NCBI RefSeq assembly: GCF_024323335.1 | Contig: NC_066584.1 | Location: 268,018,344 to 268,082,343, forward strand | Direction of reading: 5' to 3' | Length of the DNA stretch: 64,000 nucleotides | Source: Lathyrus oleraceus | Taxonomy: Eukaryota; Streptophyta; Magnoliopsida; Fabales; Fabaceae | Shown: piece by piece, positions 15,557 to 27,002 of the stretch | Layout of the letters: the number at the start of each line of letters is the position of its first letter | Numbering within the stretch: position 1 is the stretch's first letter | The notes under the pieces: model-generated | Seen by the model: only the letters and a program-made list of their open reading frames with translations | Databases searched by the model: none | What the model was told of the DNA's origin: nothing | Made by a program: the position numbers and the translations under genes

Positions 15557-15838
15557 ATGAGTTGTGGGTGTGTTTTATATATAGTAGAAAAAGGTGTAAC
15601 AAAAAAGGATGAGCTGTCAAATGGAAAAAAGGATACGTCTCTTGGTTTCTCAGACTTTGATGCTGCCATTACTACTACAAATGTAGCATCAGCGGACAAA
15701 TTGGCAAGTGGTGGGTGCAAGAGGGTGAGTGTGTTTATTTCTCAAGGTATTGAAAACACTTTTTCTCTGGATTTGATGATCATAGAAGAGAATTTGAAGA
15801 ATAAAGCTAACGGAAAAAATTATTATAAAAAAATTTAA
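15557..15838 (+). other. Unrecognised open frame of 93 codons
   Basis: An open frame with mixed composition, higher GC than its surroundings in 15600-15760, and a Lys/Asn-rich tail. A TATATATAG string just inside the start (about 15577) suggests that the ATG may not be the real start. The opposite strand is also open over much of the same stretch. No family recognised; it could be an exon remnant or chance. Confidence 0.2.
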
Positions 15839-15849
15839 AGTCGAATGAT

Positions 15850-18800
15850 TTTTTCTTTAAGATATCAAAAACATGTATTGTTTTCTTTAAGTTTATTGTG
15901 CAAGGTAGGGCTTTCCATCAAGTCTATTAAGCAAGGCTCCCCAACTTGGGTTTGTGTTGATTCCTCAAGTTAAAATAGGCCAATCATTGATTCTCAATGG
16001 GGCTATCTTTCAATGCATGACCGTTAAGGTTCTAAAGCACCTTCCAATCTCATTTTGATCTAGAGTACATCAAAGTTTTCTTGGCACATTATAATCTTTG
16101 TTATGATGTCAACACATTGCAAAAAGAATGGGACCAAAAAGCCTCATGAGCAAGATGCCCAATTGAGTTGAATATGGTGACTTATAACTGAAGATATCAC
16201 CATTGTCCGCAATTTGAACTTCACTAATTTCAGTTCCAACCCAAATTAGCATATGTTTCGGATCTAAACATGTTTAACCCAGTCTCCAGAAGTTAATTGA
16301 CCCTTGAAAAACCTTATTTGGCTGAGTTTTTATGAGTTGCAAGTCACACTTTTCTCACTTCACGATCATATTTGTTTTACATGAATTCAGCTTGATTCCA
16401 CACATATTTGGATCCAAACAAATTCCCTATAAATAGAGGAAGTTATTGCATTCATTTCCAAGTTTTTGAGAGCTAAGAAACCCCTACTGCAATCTAAAGT
16501 TTTCCAGACAAATTCAACTATCGTGCTTTGAATTTCAACTTATTTTAATCCAATTTCTTGATTCCATTATCTTCGGCATCCTCTGAACCTTTTGCAATAA
16601 TTCCCAATGTCTGAGATCTTCTGAAGTGCTCTAATCAAATCGAGCTTCATCAAATTTTGATCACCAGTTTGACAAGGTAGTTCTGAGCACCATTTGAACT
16701 CAAACAAGTAACCACAATATAGTCATTCACTCTCTGATGTTTTCCCTAACTTGTCTGGTGTTGATTGATCGTGTTCATCATTTAATTTTATCTTGTAGTG
16801 GCTTGCTTGCTCTGAAACATCTCTGAAATTCCATGTTCTCAATTTAGATAAATAAATTTGGAGTGTGTTGCTGAATTCGTGATGACGAGAAGATCACATT
16901 GGTGGTGGTCTCGTGTCCTGGATTTACCAAACAATGAAACTCCGGTGGAGGATCATCGAAGAAGATGACCAAAGTGTTTGACCATACACGCCGGACAAAT
17001 GAAATAATCTTATTGGTTCAATTTAAATGTAATCCCGTATTTCATTTCAGCTAAATTCCATTGTGCGCCCCAACCTGAGGAGTGTTAGATCTGCTACGTC
17101 AATTAATGAGGCTTGATCCAACGCTCTGTGTTTTTTTTTCTAATTTTAATTCTTTTTCTATTTTTATTTTAAAATTCATACAAAACTCATTTTACATCCA
17201 AAAAATCCCAAAATAATTTCTAAAATTATCTTTTATTTTTCTTCATCTAATTTTTATTTTTCCACATTTTATTTCACTGATTTTCTATTTTTCATGGAAT
17301 TTATCTTTTCTCCTTTGTTTTAATTAGTTTAAAAATATTTTTCTGCATTTTTAAATTCTCAAAATTTTATTATATGTTTCTTATTTTATTTCCAACCTTC
17401 CATAATTTTCTTGGCCATTTATTTGGTGTTTTTGAAGACCTTATGGATTTTTCATTTTATTTCTATTTTAAAATTCATTTAAAAATACTTTTGGTGCATT
17501 TTTATTTCATTTAATTTTATTTTATATTTGTGTGACCTTTGTTGATGAACTTTCATCATTTCAAATCTACCTCCAAATTGATCATGAATCATTTAAGGTA
17601 CTCTGGACAGATGCATAAGTTTTTCCTAAGCACTATGAAGTATGGATTTAAGTAAGGGACTATCTTCATAGCCTTTGTGCTTGATCATTTCTCTTTTATT
17701 TCTTTTTTGTGTGGCATGGATTTAGGAGAATGATTTACATATCATTTTTCTTACATGTATTGACACTAACATTATTATTGACCGACCTCAGAGAGTTGTA
17801 ACTTCTACATAAGTCCAATTATGATTGCTTAACATAGCGCTAAATTTGTCCCGAAAGTAAGGCATTTTCATATTGCAAGTCTCCTATTCCACATGGTATT
17901 GTGTAAAAATATTGCTCCTTTTTTATTTGTGAGAGTTAGTGGCATAGTTGTTGATTTTATCCAAGTTGGAGCCCTTCTCATGATGATGTATATGTTCATA
18001 TTTTCACGCTTGTGGGTGAGTAGTTGAGTGTTCTCCAAAAAAATGACCAAAACATCTTTCATTTTTTATCACTAACATAATTTACTAATATCTTACTATA
18101 TTAGCTTTGTTTAATGTCCTTTATTTCATACTTATATTTCTTGTTATTTACTTTATGCTTTAATTTTGGCATCTCATATCATATTGTTTTATGGCTTGTC
18201 ATTTCTTCTTTGTCCATTTGGACTTTCATTTCATTGTAAAAGAAATTAATAAAGAAAAGACCCCTAAAAAATTTTGGTTCCCTTAATCTATGGACTTTAG
18301 GTTACTATCCTTAGCATTGTTATGGATTTATGGACTTAGAGTTAGGACATTGACCTTTTCTTTAAGATATTGTTATTTGAGACCTTGGGATTCATCAAGT
18401 ACCTTGGACATTGGACTTCTTTGTGAAGACTTGGCTTGGTTATTTTGGTTCCATCTGATGCATGTTTATTTTTTGCTTATTTGGTTTGCTTGAGGCTTAA
18501 TCCAAATGAGGGAATTCTTACTTGACTTATGTAATAATGCTTTTTATCTCATGGTTAGATCTTTCCCCCATATCCTTTACTTTATGCTATAGGATAGTCT
18601 CTTCTTGTCCTCCCTTTCTTTCATTTTCAAATCTTCCCCCTCTTTTAAAAAATCTTCTTGATTTCAAAGTCGAACCACATTCTCAATAAACCTTGACCTT
18701 TGTCAAGTTATTTTGTGCCCTGTGTGCACTTTTCCTTCTTAAGCATATTCAGACTAATTTCAAAAGACTTAAAAATGCATACCTCATTCAAATTATTTTA

Positions 18801-19288
18801 TGCCCTGTGTGCAGTTTTCCTTTTAAATTTTTTATCAAAGTTTAGACATGAGTCATTTAAATAGTTGAGATATAATTATCCTATCCCCATAATATTGATG
18901 ATAATTCTTTCCCATCTAAGAGAGCTAGGGGCATACTTGTTAATCTTTATCCAAGTTAGAGCCCTTCTCTATGTTGATGCAAAATTCTCATACTTGTGGG
19001 TGACTAGTTGAGTATTCTCCTTAAAATGAAAAAATATATTTTCACTAAAAATAGATCAAAACAACCATATTTGATAATTTTACCACTAACTACGAGGTTT
19101 TGATCCTCCATTTCACTTTATTGGTACGTAGGCATGAGACTTCAAAGATCTTGGTAAACACAAAAATTAAAAAAACACACTTCTTTTCCCATTTCTCCAA
19201 TCTTTTGCAAACAACACCTTTTCAAATAAAAATGTACATATTTGCAAAGAGGTTCCCATGGATTACCATGGATGTTTAGGGTGCTAAT
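15850..19288 (+). mobile_element. Ogre element A, 5' LTR, truncated left part
   Basis: Host LTR of the nested cluster. It shares ordered blocks with LTR B and LTR C: a GAAGAAGATGACC block near 16950, TCAATTAATGAGG near 17100, and a block with GTTGTAACTTCTACATAAG near 17795, then AACTACGAGGTTTTGATCC near 19089. It is interrupted at 19288 inside a GGGTGCTAAT motif by the copia element, and resumes at 27003-27014, 32010-32081 and 39126-39238. The usual TGTAAGACCC start is absent, so the left end has been lost near 15850; the exact break cannot be fixed. A TATA box is at 16428-16435. Confidence 0.75.
16428..16435 (+). promoter_or_regulatory. TATA box of Ogre LTR A
   Basis: TATAAATA followed by GAGGAAG, near the point where LTR transcription is expected to start. 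The equivalent box is seen at 28140, 48370 and 54852 in other LTRs of the window. Confidence 0.45.
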
Positions 19289-20574
19289 TGAAGGAGAATG
19301 GCGATCCAAAACGCAGCGGAATTTAAAAATTTCTCCTTTAATGATCCTTACGAATGGGCATGATCAGTGATAGAATCGTTACCTCTTGTGGCGATCACGA
19401 ACATTGAACGATGACAACGCCTCTACTCAGTGTCCACACGAACGGATTCCTTCAATCTCAGTGCTAGCTGCTATGAATGAAGGCTTTGAGTGAGAGAGAG
19501 AGAGAGAGAGAGAAACGAAATTCAAGAGTGACAATGCTTCTACCCAAGGGTTCTATTTATAGAACCACTTGTGTGGACTTCAAGCTAAAAGCCCACTTAA
19601 GTGTATTTTGGCCCATATCTTATAATATGCCCAAAATCACTTAAGTGTGTGGTACCTTACCATATTTTGTATTCCATTTAAGTGCACCGTACCTTACGGT
19701 GTTCCTTAGTTACTCTATCTCTCATCAATCCGTCCTTTGTGTGTGACCCTGTAGGTTTTCACGATGTTGGCAATTATATTAAATCACACATTTAACATAA
19801 TAAACAGTGAGCGGTATCTAGCAACACATCACTGCTACCCAAGACACGAAAATGTCATGTGATCTGACAAATCCTTCTGTGATAATAATTATGTGTATAA
19901 TTATCCTTTTGCCCTTATGTCTATATTGAACACAAGGCATAGACCGTGTCATCCTTGTCCGGTTCAATATTGGGCCCATAGACATTTATCCTGTTACGCA
20001 GGGTGGGCAAATTCCATCTAGGTCACTCATGTCCCTTAGCATGCTTTGTGGAGTACCCATCTACTGTCTTTATGGTAATCCAGTTACGGACAACGTTGGA
20101 TCAACAATAAATAACTCGACTCTACATCTAGGGTCCATAGTGGTTTCAGGTCGAAGAGTGGTATACACCATTATCACCATGAGAATAACTTATGACACTT
20201 TGCATAACATTCTATATAGTATTCTCATAGCGGGTCAATCCAGTATAAATATTACTCTTAATATTCATACCTATGTTTGAGACTTGATAACTCGTTATCC
20301 ATGATCCATGAGATGTGATCATCAGTCTATAAACATAATAGTCTCCATGCTTTAATGTTATCCCACTTCACAATAAAGCTCGACTACGGATACTTTAAGA
20401 ATAGTGTCCTTATGTTTAATGTGCTCTCATGATTAAGTCACACTTGATACATTAAACAGACTATCTATTCCAGGGACTTTATTAAACAAACATAATAAAG
20501 AAAAAGCCTTTTATTATTAATTAATAATTCGATACAAGTAGCAAAAGTATTGGCCTCTAGGGCTTACACCAACA
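19289..20574 (-). repeat. Copia 3' LTR
   Basis: Starts TGAAGGAGAATGGCGATCC and ends GGGCTTACACCAACA as written on the plus strand (TGTTGG...CTTCA in element orientation). It carries a GA microsatellite (about 19491-19513) longer than the one in the other LTR. TATAAATA (minus) is at 19554-19561. Confidence 0.95.
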
Positions 20575-20586
20575 ATCTCCCACTAG
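20575..20586 (-). other. Copia polypurine tract
   Basis: On the minus strand it reads AGTGGGAGAT immediately before the 3' LTR start TGTTGG, the usual place and form of the second-strand primer in Ty1/copia elements. Confidence 0.85.
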
Positions 20587-20594
20587 CACTAGAG

Positions 20595-23123
20595 CTAATC
20601 AGGCATACCCATAATGCCCATAGATCTAGTATGGCCATCATGCTTCTGCTGCGCAAGAGGCTTTGTCAGTGGGTCAACAATATTGTCAAGTGTAGGTACT
20701 CTACATATTTTCACATCTCCTCTATCTATTATCTCTCGAATGAGGTGATAATGCCTAAGTATGTGTTTGGATCGTTGGTGAGATCTAGGCTCCTTAGCTT
20801 GTGCGATAGCACCATTGTTATCACAATAGAGACCAATGGGATCCACGATGCTAGGAACTATGTCAAGTTCACTAATGAACTTTTTGATCCAAACAGCTTC
20901 CTTTGCTGCACTTGATGCAACAATATACTCGGCCTCGGTTGTAGAATCAGCAACTGTATCTTGCTTTGAACTTTTCCAACTCACAGCGCCACCGTTTAAG
21001 CAAAACACATAACCAGATTGCGATCTAAAGTCATCCTTATCTGTCTGGAAGCTGGCATCGGTGTATCCAATTACAGCCAACTCTTCCTGACCTCCATATA
21101 TCAAGAATGAGTCCTTAGTCCTTCTCAAGTACTTAAGGATATTCTTGACAGCTACCCAATGGGCATCACCAGGATCAGATTGGTACCTACTCGTTGCACT
21201 TAAAGCATACGAGACATCTGGTCGAGTACATAACATGGCATACATGATAGATCCTATTGCAGATGCATATGGAATCTTATTCATGCGATCCCTTTCTTCC
21301 TTAGTTAAAGGGGATTGTGTTTTTGATAGACACATGCCATGTTGCATAGGTATGGATCCTTTCTTGGAATCATGCATGTTATAGCGTCTCAGCACTTTGT
21401 CTATGTACGTACTCTGACTTAGGCCAAACAGTTTTTGTGATCTATCTCTATAGATTCTGATTCCTAATATATAGGCTGCTTCACCTAGGTCCTTCATAGA
21501 AAAGCATTTCCCCAACCAAGACTTTACTTGTTGTAGGGTAGGGACATCGTTTCCAATGAGTAATATGTCATCTACATATAATACCAGGAACACAATCATG
21601 CTCCCACTAACCTTCTTGTAGACACAAGGCTCATCTTCGTTCTTGATGAATCCATATTGTTTTACTGTTTCATCAAAACGAAGATTCCAGCTTCTAGAAG
21701 CTTGCTTCAATCCATAGATTGACCTTTGTAACTTACATATCTTTTGGGCTTCTTCTGGTATGTCAAATCCTTCAGGTTATGTCATGTACACATCCTCAAG
21801 AAGATTCCCATTAAGGAAAGCAGTTTTGACATCCATCTGCCATATTTCATAATCATGATATGCAGCGATAGCAAGTAAAATCCGAACAGATTTAAGCATT
21901 GCAACTGGTGAAAAGGTTTCATCATAGTCAACCCCATGAATTTATTTATATCCTTTTGCAACCAGTCTTGCCTTATAGGTATGTACCTTACCATCCATGT
22001 CAGTCTTCTTTTTAAAGACCCACTTGCATCCTATAGGGTTAACTCCTACAGGAGGCTCTACCAAGGTCCAAACTTGGTTTGTGTACATGGAATCCATTTC
22101 AGATTTCATGGCTTCTAGCCACTTCTCAGACTCGGGACCAGTTATGGCCTCTTGGTAGGTCACAGGCTCATCTTGATCCATGAGTAATACATCACCTTGA
22201 TCTATTATGAGATATCCATATCTCTCAGGTAGGTGACATATCCTGCTTGACCTATGCTGGTCTTGTTCTACTTGAGCAGGTTGCTCTTCCATAACCACTT
22301 GTGTTTCCTGCTCTAATTCCTCCATAGGTGTATCGATGCTTTGTGATTCTTGAATTTCTTCAAGTTCTACTTTCCTCCCACTGATTCCTTTGGAAATAAA
22401 ATCCTTTTCTAGGAAAACTCCAGTTCGAGCGACAAACACTTTGCCCTCAGAAGGATTGCAGAAGTAATACCCTCTTGTTTCTTTAGGATACCCCACAAAT
22501 AAGCATTTGTCAGATTTGGGCTCAAGCTTAGTTGAAATTTGTCGTTTCACATAAACTTCGCGACCCCAAATCTTCATGTAAGACATATGTGGTTTCTTAC
22601 CACTCCATATCTCATATGGTGTCTTCTCAACCTTTTTGGATGGAACACGGTTAAGTGTGTAAGTTGATGTCAATAGTTCATGTCCCCAAAAGGAGTTTGG
22701 AAGATCGGCGTGACTCATAATGGATCGGACCATGTATAACATGGTTCAATTCCTTCTCTCAGATACACCATTCCATTGGGGTGTTCCAGGAGGAGTAAGT
22801 TGGGATAGGATCCCACACTCTTTCAGATGGTCATCAAACTCTAGGCTTAAATACTCACCACCTCGATCTGATCGAAGAGTTTTAATATTCTTACCTAGTT
22901 GGTTTTGTACTTCATTATTGAATTCCTTGAACTTTTCAAAGGACTCTGATTTGTGTTTCATTAAATACACATAACCATATCTACTGAAATCATCAGTAAA
23001 TGTGATGAAGTACTGAAAACCTCCTCTGGCTGGTATGTTCAGTGGTCCACATACATCAGTATGTATGAGGGCCAAAAGATCATTAGCTCTTTCACCTTTT
23101 CCTGTGAATGGAGACTTTGTCAT
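20595..23123 (-). pseudogene. Copia pol remnant: integrase core, RT, RNase H
   Basis: Reads on the minus strand. Integrase core lacking its zinc-binding start: HTDVCGPLNIPARGG, FTDDFSRYGYVY, LRSDRGGEY, then NGVSERRN (the D-D-E positions are visible). It is followed by integrase tail (SFWGHELLTSTYTLNRVPSK), RT (NPIGCKWVFKKKTDMDGKVH, MDVKTAFLNG, LYVDDILLIGND) and RNase H (IGYTDASFQTD, SGYVFCLNGGAVSW, AEYIVASSAAKEAVW, LYCDNNGAIA). The final stop is at 20595. Three in-frame stops break it: TGA at 22748-22746 and TAA at 21944-21942 and 21779-21777; by family comparison each fits a C-to-T change from CGA or CAA. Otherwise the frame is well kept. The 5' end is a deletion joint with gag near 23110. 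Confidence 0.93.
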
Positions 23124-23945
23124 CTTCCAAGTACTTTGGGCAGTTTCTCTTCCAGTGTCCGATCTTACCGCAATGGAAGTAGGTGTCTACCTTTGCTATG
23201 CCTCCACTAGGCTTCAAAGCAGCAACAATGGGTCTGGGTTTGGAAACTTCCTTGCCCTTCCCTTTATCACCCTGCTTGGTGGGTCTTTTGTTCTGTCTCT
23301 TTCCATTTCCGATCATCATAATGGACTTCCCTTTTGACTTCAGATTCTGTTCATCAGTTCTTAACATGGCTAGCAGTTTAGGAAGAGATTTGTCCATATC
23401 ATTCATATTGAAATTTAGGACAAATTGACTGAATCTATCTGGCAACGATTGCAAGATCAAATCAGTCGTAAGTTCCTTTCCGAGGGGAAAACCTAATCTC
23501 TCAAGGTTTTCCACATACCCAATCATCTTGAGCACATGGGGACCTTCAAGGGCTCCCTCAGCTAACTTGCCTTAAAAAAAGGGCTTTTGAAACTTCAAAC
23601 CTTTTATGCCTTGCTTGCTCTTGATAGAGCATCTTCAGGTGTTCGATCATATCGAACGCTGTCATGTTCTCATGTTGCTTTTGCAACTCTGAGTTCATAA
23701 CATCTAGCATGATACAAGCAGTTTCATTTGCATTTTCGGCATGCTTCTTATAAGCATCTCTTTCTGCCTCAGGTGCAGAACTAGGAGGTTCCTCTTCAGG
23801 AACAGGTGTCTCCAAGACATACAGCTTTCTATTATGTTTGAGGACAATCCTCATGTTTCGGTGCCAATCCAGAAATTTGTCCCAAACAATTTATCTTTGT
23901 CAAGGATTGATCGCAAAATGTTTGTTAGAGGTGTTTGTTGAGATT
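23092..23945 (-). pseudogene. Copia gag remnant with CCHC knuckle
   Basis: Minus-strand gag. The capsid-like part (LFGTNF, then DWHRNMRIVLKHNRKLYVLE, then AFDMIEHLKMLYQEQARHKR) runs into a T/A homopolymer near 23570-23580 where the frame shifts, then continues as HVLKMIGYVENLERLGFPLG, a long capsid tail and the zinc knuckle YFHCGKIGHWKRNCPKY (CX2-3CX4HX4C form). A missing base near 23872 also shifts the frame before DWHRN, and no clear ATG is kept upstream. After NCPKYLED it joins straight to integrase. Confidence 0.85.
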
Positions 23946-24245
23946 AATGAAAATATAAGTATCATTGACATATTTAATTAGGCCTTTAATTAAATATGCT
24001 CCCACTATTTTACTCAAAACAAATGACCCTCATCATTTGATTCGGAAAATCCCGTTGGAAGATTTTCTAGTGGGTCGAGATCCATATTTCACTTCGTTCT
24101 AAGTCTGCGTAGGCGGATTACACAAAACTAGGTTATTTAGGTAGGAACTCCTTCCAATTGTATCTCATACAACTCTCGAAAATTTCAGTTGGGTGAATAA
24201 CTCCTTATTCCAATTCATCATATGGATCATTCCCAACTCTTGCTT

Positions 24246-24576
24246 CTAAACATATATAATATTATCATAATTAAGTTTGACCCATCGTTTTAGCAGTTGG
24301 ATATTACAATTATCCCATCGCATCTTACTAATATAGAACATGCACCTCGCTTAGGAAAAACCTACATTATCTGATACTAATCTTGATGAGTGCTAAAACT
24401 TGGAAAGAAAACATATATAATATTATTATAATTTGTTTAGTTAAGTTTGACCTATTGTCTTAGCAGTTGGATATTACAATTATCCCATCGCACCTTACTA
24501 ATATAGAACATGCACCTCGCGTAGGCGAAACCTACATTATCCGATACTAGTCTTGATGAGTGCTAAGACTTGGAAA
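24246..24576. repeat. About 161-base tandem duplication in the copia leader
   Basis: Two copies begin AAACATATATAATATTAT (24247 and about 24408), both running through AGCAGTTGGATATTACAATT, AGAACATGCACCTCGC and CTTGATGAGTGCTAA. They differ by point changes and a small insertion in the second copy. Confidence 0.9.
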
Positions 24577-25120
24577 GCATAAACTTAATATTTAATTTGA
24601 GGGAATTTGCAATTATTCTGATCTCACCGGCTTATTTATCATATAAATCGTCTCTCACATGCATCAACATACATACACATGCATCAACATACATATATAA
24701 TGAAACAGTTATGGCTCCTAGCGCAATTGTTCTCCTAAGCCAATGAGAGAATCTAAGCTAACCTAATAACGATCTAAGCTTCTCCAAGCAAGATCTTCAA
24801 GGTTGTCCTCCTTTGGCACTGTTTTCTTTGCTTTCTTCATAACAATACATTACATAAAGAAACTCGTTTTACATACGAGGGAGTGAGATGAGAAAAGAAG
24901 TTACATTGAGAGATTAAAAGAGAGGCACGACACGTAGGTCGTATTTTAAAACCCAAAACAAAATAAAGGAAAACTAAGGCCATAACCGATCACCACAAGA
25001 CAATAATAAACACATTATTATTATTATCAATTTTAATACTTTTAATCAATTAAAACCAAATTAAATCTCGACGACCGATCACATTATGCAGAGTTAACCG
25101 AACGAGTGAATTTTGCCTTG

Positions 25121-25306
25121 CGTTAACCGGTTAACCATATACGTTAACCGGTTAACACTGTTTGAAAATCTGTTCATAATTTGTATTCTGTTTTACGTTA
25201 ACCGGTTAACCAAATACGTTAACCGGTTAACACTGTTGAAAAACTGTTAGAAAGCTGTATTCCGTTTTGCGTTAACCGGTTAACCATATGCGTTAACCGG
25301 TTAACA
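25121..25306. repeat. Three tandem units, each with two GTTAACCGGTTAAC palindromes
   Basis: The perfect 14-base palindrome GTTAACCGGTTAAC occurs six times, at about 25122, 25143, 25197, 25218, 25271 and 25292. It is arranged as pairs 21 bases apart, repeated every 74-75 bases. The sequence between pairs (CACTGTT...TGTATTCYGTTTT) is also conserved. A half site GTTAACCGAAC precedes the first unit near 25093. The array lies between the primer site and gag of the copia element. Confidence 0.95.
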
Positions 25307-25713
25307 CTGTTCTAAAAAGTGTTTAGAAAGCACAACTCTTGTGCAGTCACAACCCCAATCGCATAACTCTCTGACAACACAACCCTTGTGCCGTCACTAA
25401 CCCTGATGCACCAATTTCAGACCGTCAAACACATCTCGATTGTTGATTCAGTATGATTGATCAACACGTCATTGCTTCACCATACTAATGTCGAATCAAG
25501 AAGCAAACGACCATTGATCGCTCAAAGGAAAACAACTATTGAGTGTTTGAATGAACGAAACAAGAACACTATATCATATATAATGTAATTTGCATCAGGA
25601 TTACTTATATCATATATATAACTTAATCGATCTCAATTTAATCTTTGATTCATTCTGTCTTTAATCGTATTAATACAGAAAATAAACAGTTATCAGATTC
25701 ATGGTTTCGTAAG

Positions 25714-25727
25714 TGGCTCTGATACCA
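25714..25727 (-). other. Copia primer-binding site (initiator tRNA-Met type)
   Basis: On the minus strand TGGTATCAGAGCCA starts two bases after the 5' LTR end. This is the standard Ty1/copia primer site complementary to the initiator methionine tRNA 3' end. Confidence 0.95.
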
Positions 25728-25728
25728 C

Positions 25729-27002
25729 TGAAGGAGAATGGCGATCCAAAACGCAACGGAATTTAAAAATTTCTCCTTTAATGATCCTTATGAATGGGCA
25801 TGATCAGTGATAGAATCGTTACCTCTTGTGGCGATCACGAACGTTGAACGATGACAACGCCTCTACTCAGTCCACACGAACAGATTCCTTCAATCTCAGT
25901 GCTAGCTGCTATGAATGAAGGCTTTGAGTGAGAGAGAGAGAAACAAAATTCAAGAGTGACAATGCTTATACCCAAGGGTTCTATTTATAGAACCACTTGT
26001 GTGGACTTCAAGCTAAAAGCCCACTTAAGTGTATTTTGGCCCATATCTTATAGTATGCCCAAAATCACTTAAGTGTGTGGTACCTTACCATATTTTGTAT
26101 TCCATTTAAGTGCATCGTACCTTACGGTGTTCCTTAGTTACTCTATCTCTCATCAATCCATCCTTTGTGTGTGACCCTGTAGGTTTTCACGACGTTGGCA
26201 ATTATATTAAATCACGCATTTAACATAATAAACAGTGAGCGGTATCTAGCAACACATCACTGCTACCCAAGACACGAAAATGTCATGTGATCTGACAAAT
26301 CCTTCTGTGATAATAATTATGTGTATAATTACCCTTTTGCCCTTATGTCTATATTGAACACAAGGCATAGACCGTGTCATCCTTGTCCAGTTCAATATTG
26401 GGCCCATAGACATTTATCCTGTTACGCAGGGTGGGCAAATTCCATCTAGGTCACCCATGTCCCTTAGCATGCTTTGCGGAGTACCCATTAACTGTCTTTA
26501 TGGTTATCCAGTTACGGACAACGTTGGATCAGCAATAAAGCACTCGACTCTACATCTAGGGTCCATAGTGGTTTCAGGTCGAAGAGTGGTATACACCATT
26601 ATCACCATGAGAATAACTTATGACACTTTGCATAACATTCTATATAGTATTCTCATAACGGGTCAATCCAGTATAAATATTACTCTTAATATTCATACCT
26701 ATGTTTGAGACTTGATAACTCCTTATCCATAATCCATGAGACGTGATCATCAGTCTATAAACATAATAGTCTCCATGCTTTAATGTTATCCCACTTCACA
26801 ATAATGCTCGACTACGGATACTTTAAGAATAGTGTCCTTATGTTTAATGTGCTCTCATGATTAAGTCACACTTGATACATTAAACGGACTATCTATTCCA
26901 AGGACTTTATTAAACAAACATAATAAAGAAAAAGCCTTTTATTATTAATAAATAATTCGATACAAGTACCAAAAGTATTGGCCTCTAGGGCTTACACCAA
27001 CA
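25729..27002 (-). repeat. Copia 5' LTR
   Basis: In element orientation this is the promoter LTR. It matches the left LTR over its whole length with scattered substitutions and small indels. TATAAATA (minus) is at 25982-25989. Confidence 0.95.

Larger units (their letters stand above)
23946..25713 (-). other. Long untranslated leader of the copia element
   Basis: About 1.77 kb between primer site and gag, longer than in most copia elements. It holds no long open frame. It contains a 160-base tandem duplication (24246-24576), a short CATGCATCAACATACA duplication near 24660-24690 and the palindrome array at 25121-25306. Confidence 0.7.
19289..27002 (-). mobile_element. Ty1/copia LTR retrotransposon, complete ends, internally decayed
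   Basis: A 7.7-kb copia element inserted on the minus strand. It has two LTRs (left 19289-20574, right 25729-27002) that align almost throughout, a polypurine tract at 20575-20586, a tRNA-iMet-type primer site at 25714-25727, gag and pol remnants between them, and a 5-base target duplication CTAAT at 19284-19288 and 27003-27007. The host sequence joined across the gap reads as continuous Ogre LTR. Protease and the N-terminal integrase part are deleted, and stops and frameshifts break gag and pol, so it cannot move by itself. Confidence 0.96.

Noticed and set aside
20029..20280. Open frame of 83 codons in the copia LTR (also 26457-26708)
   Set aside because: It lies antisense to the element in both LTRs, has no known domain, and the copies are identical by descent.
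22720..23428. Plus-strand frames opposite the copia gag and integrase
   Set aside because: They overlap clearly recognisable minus-strand gag and pol with conserved motifs.
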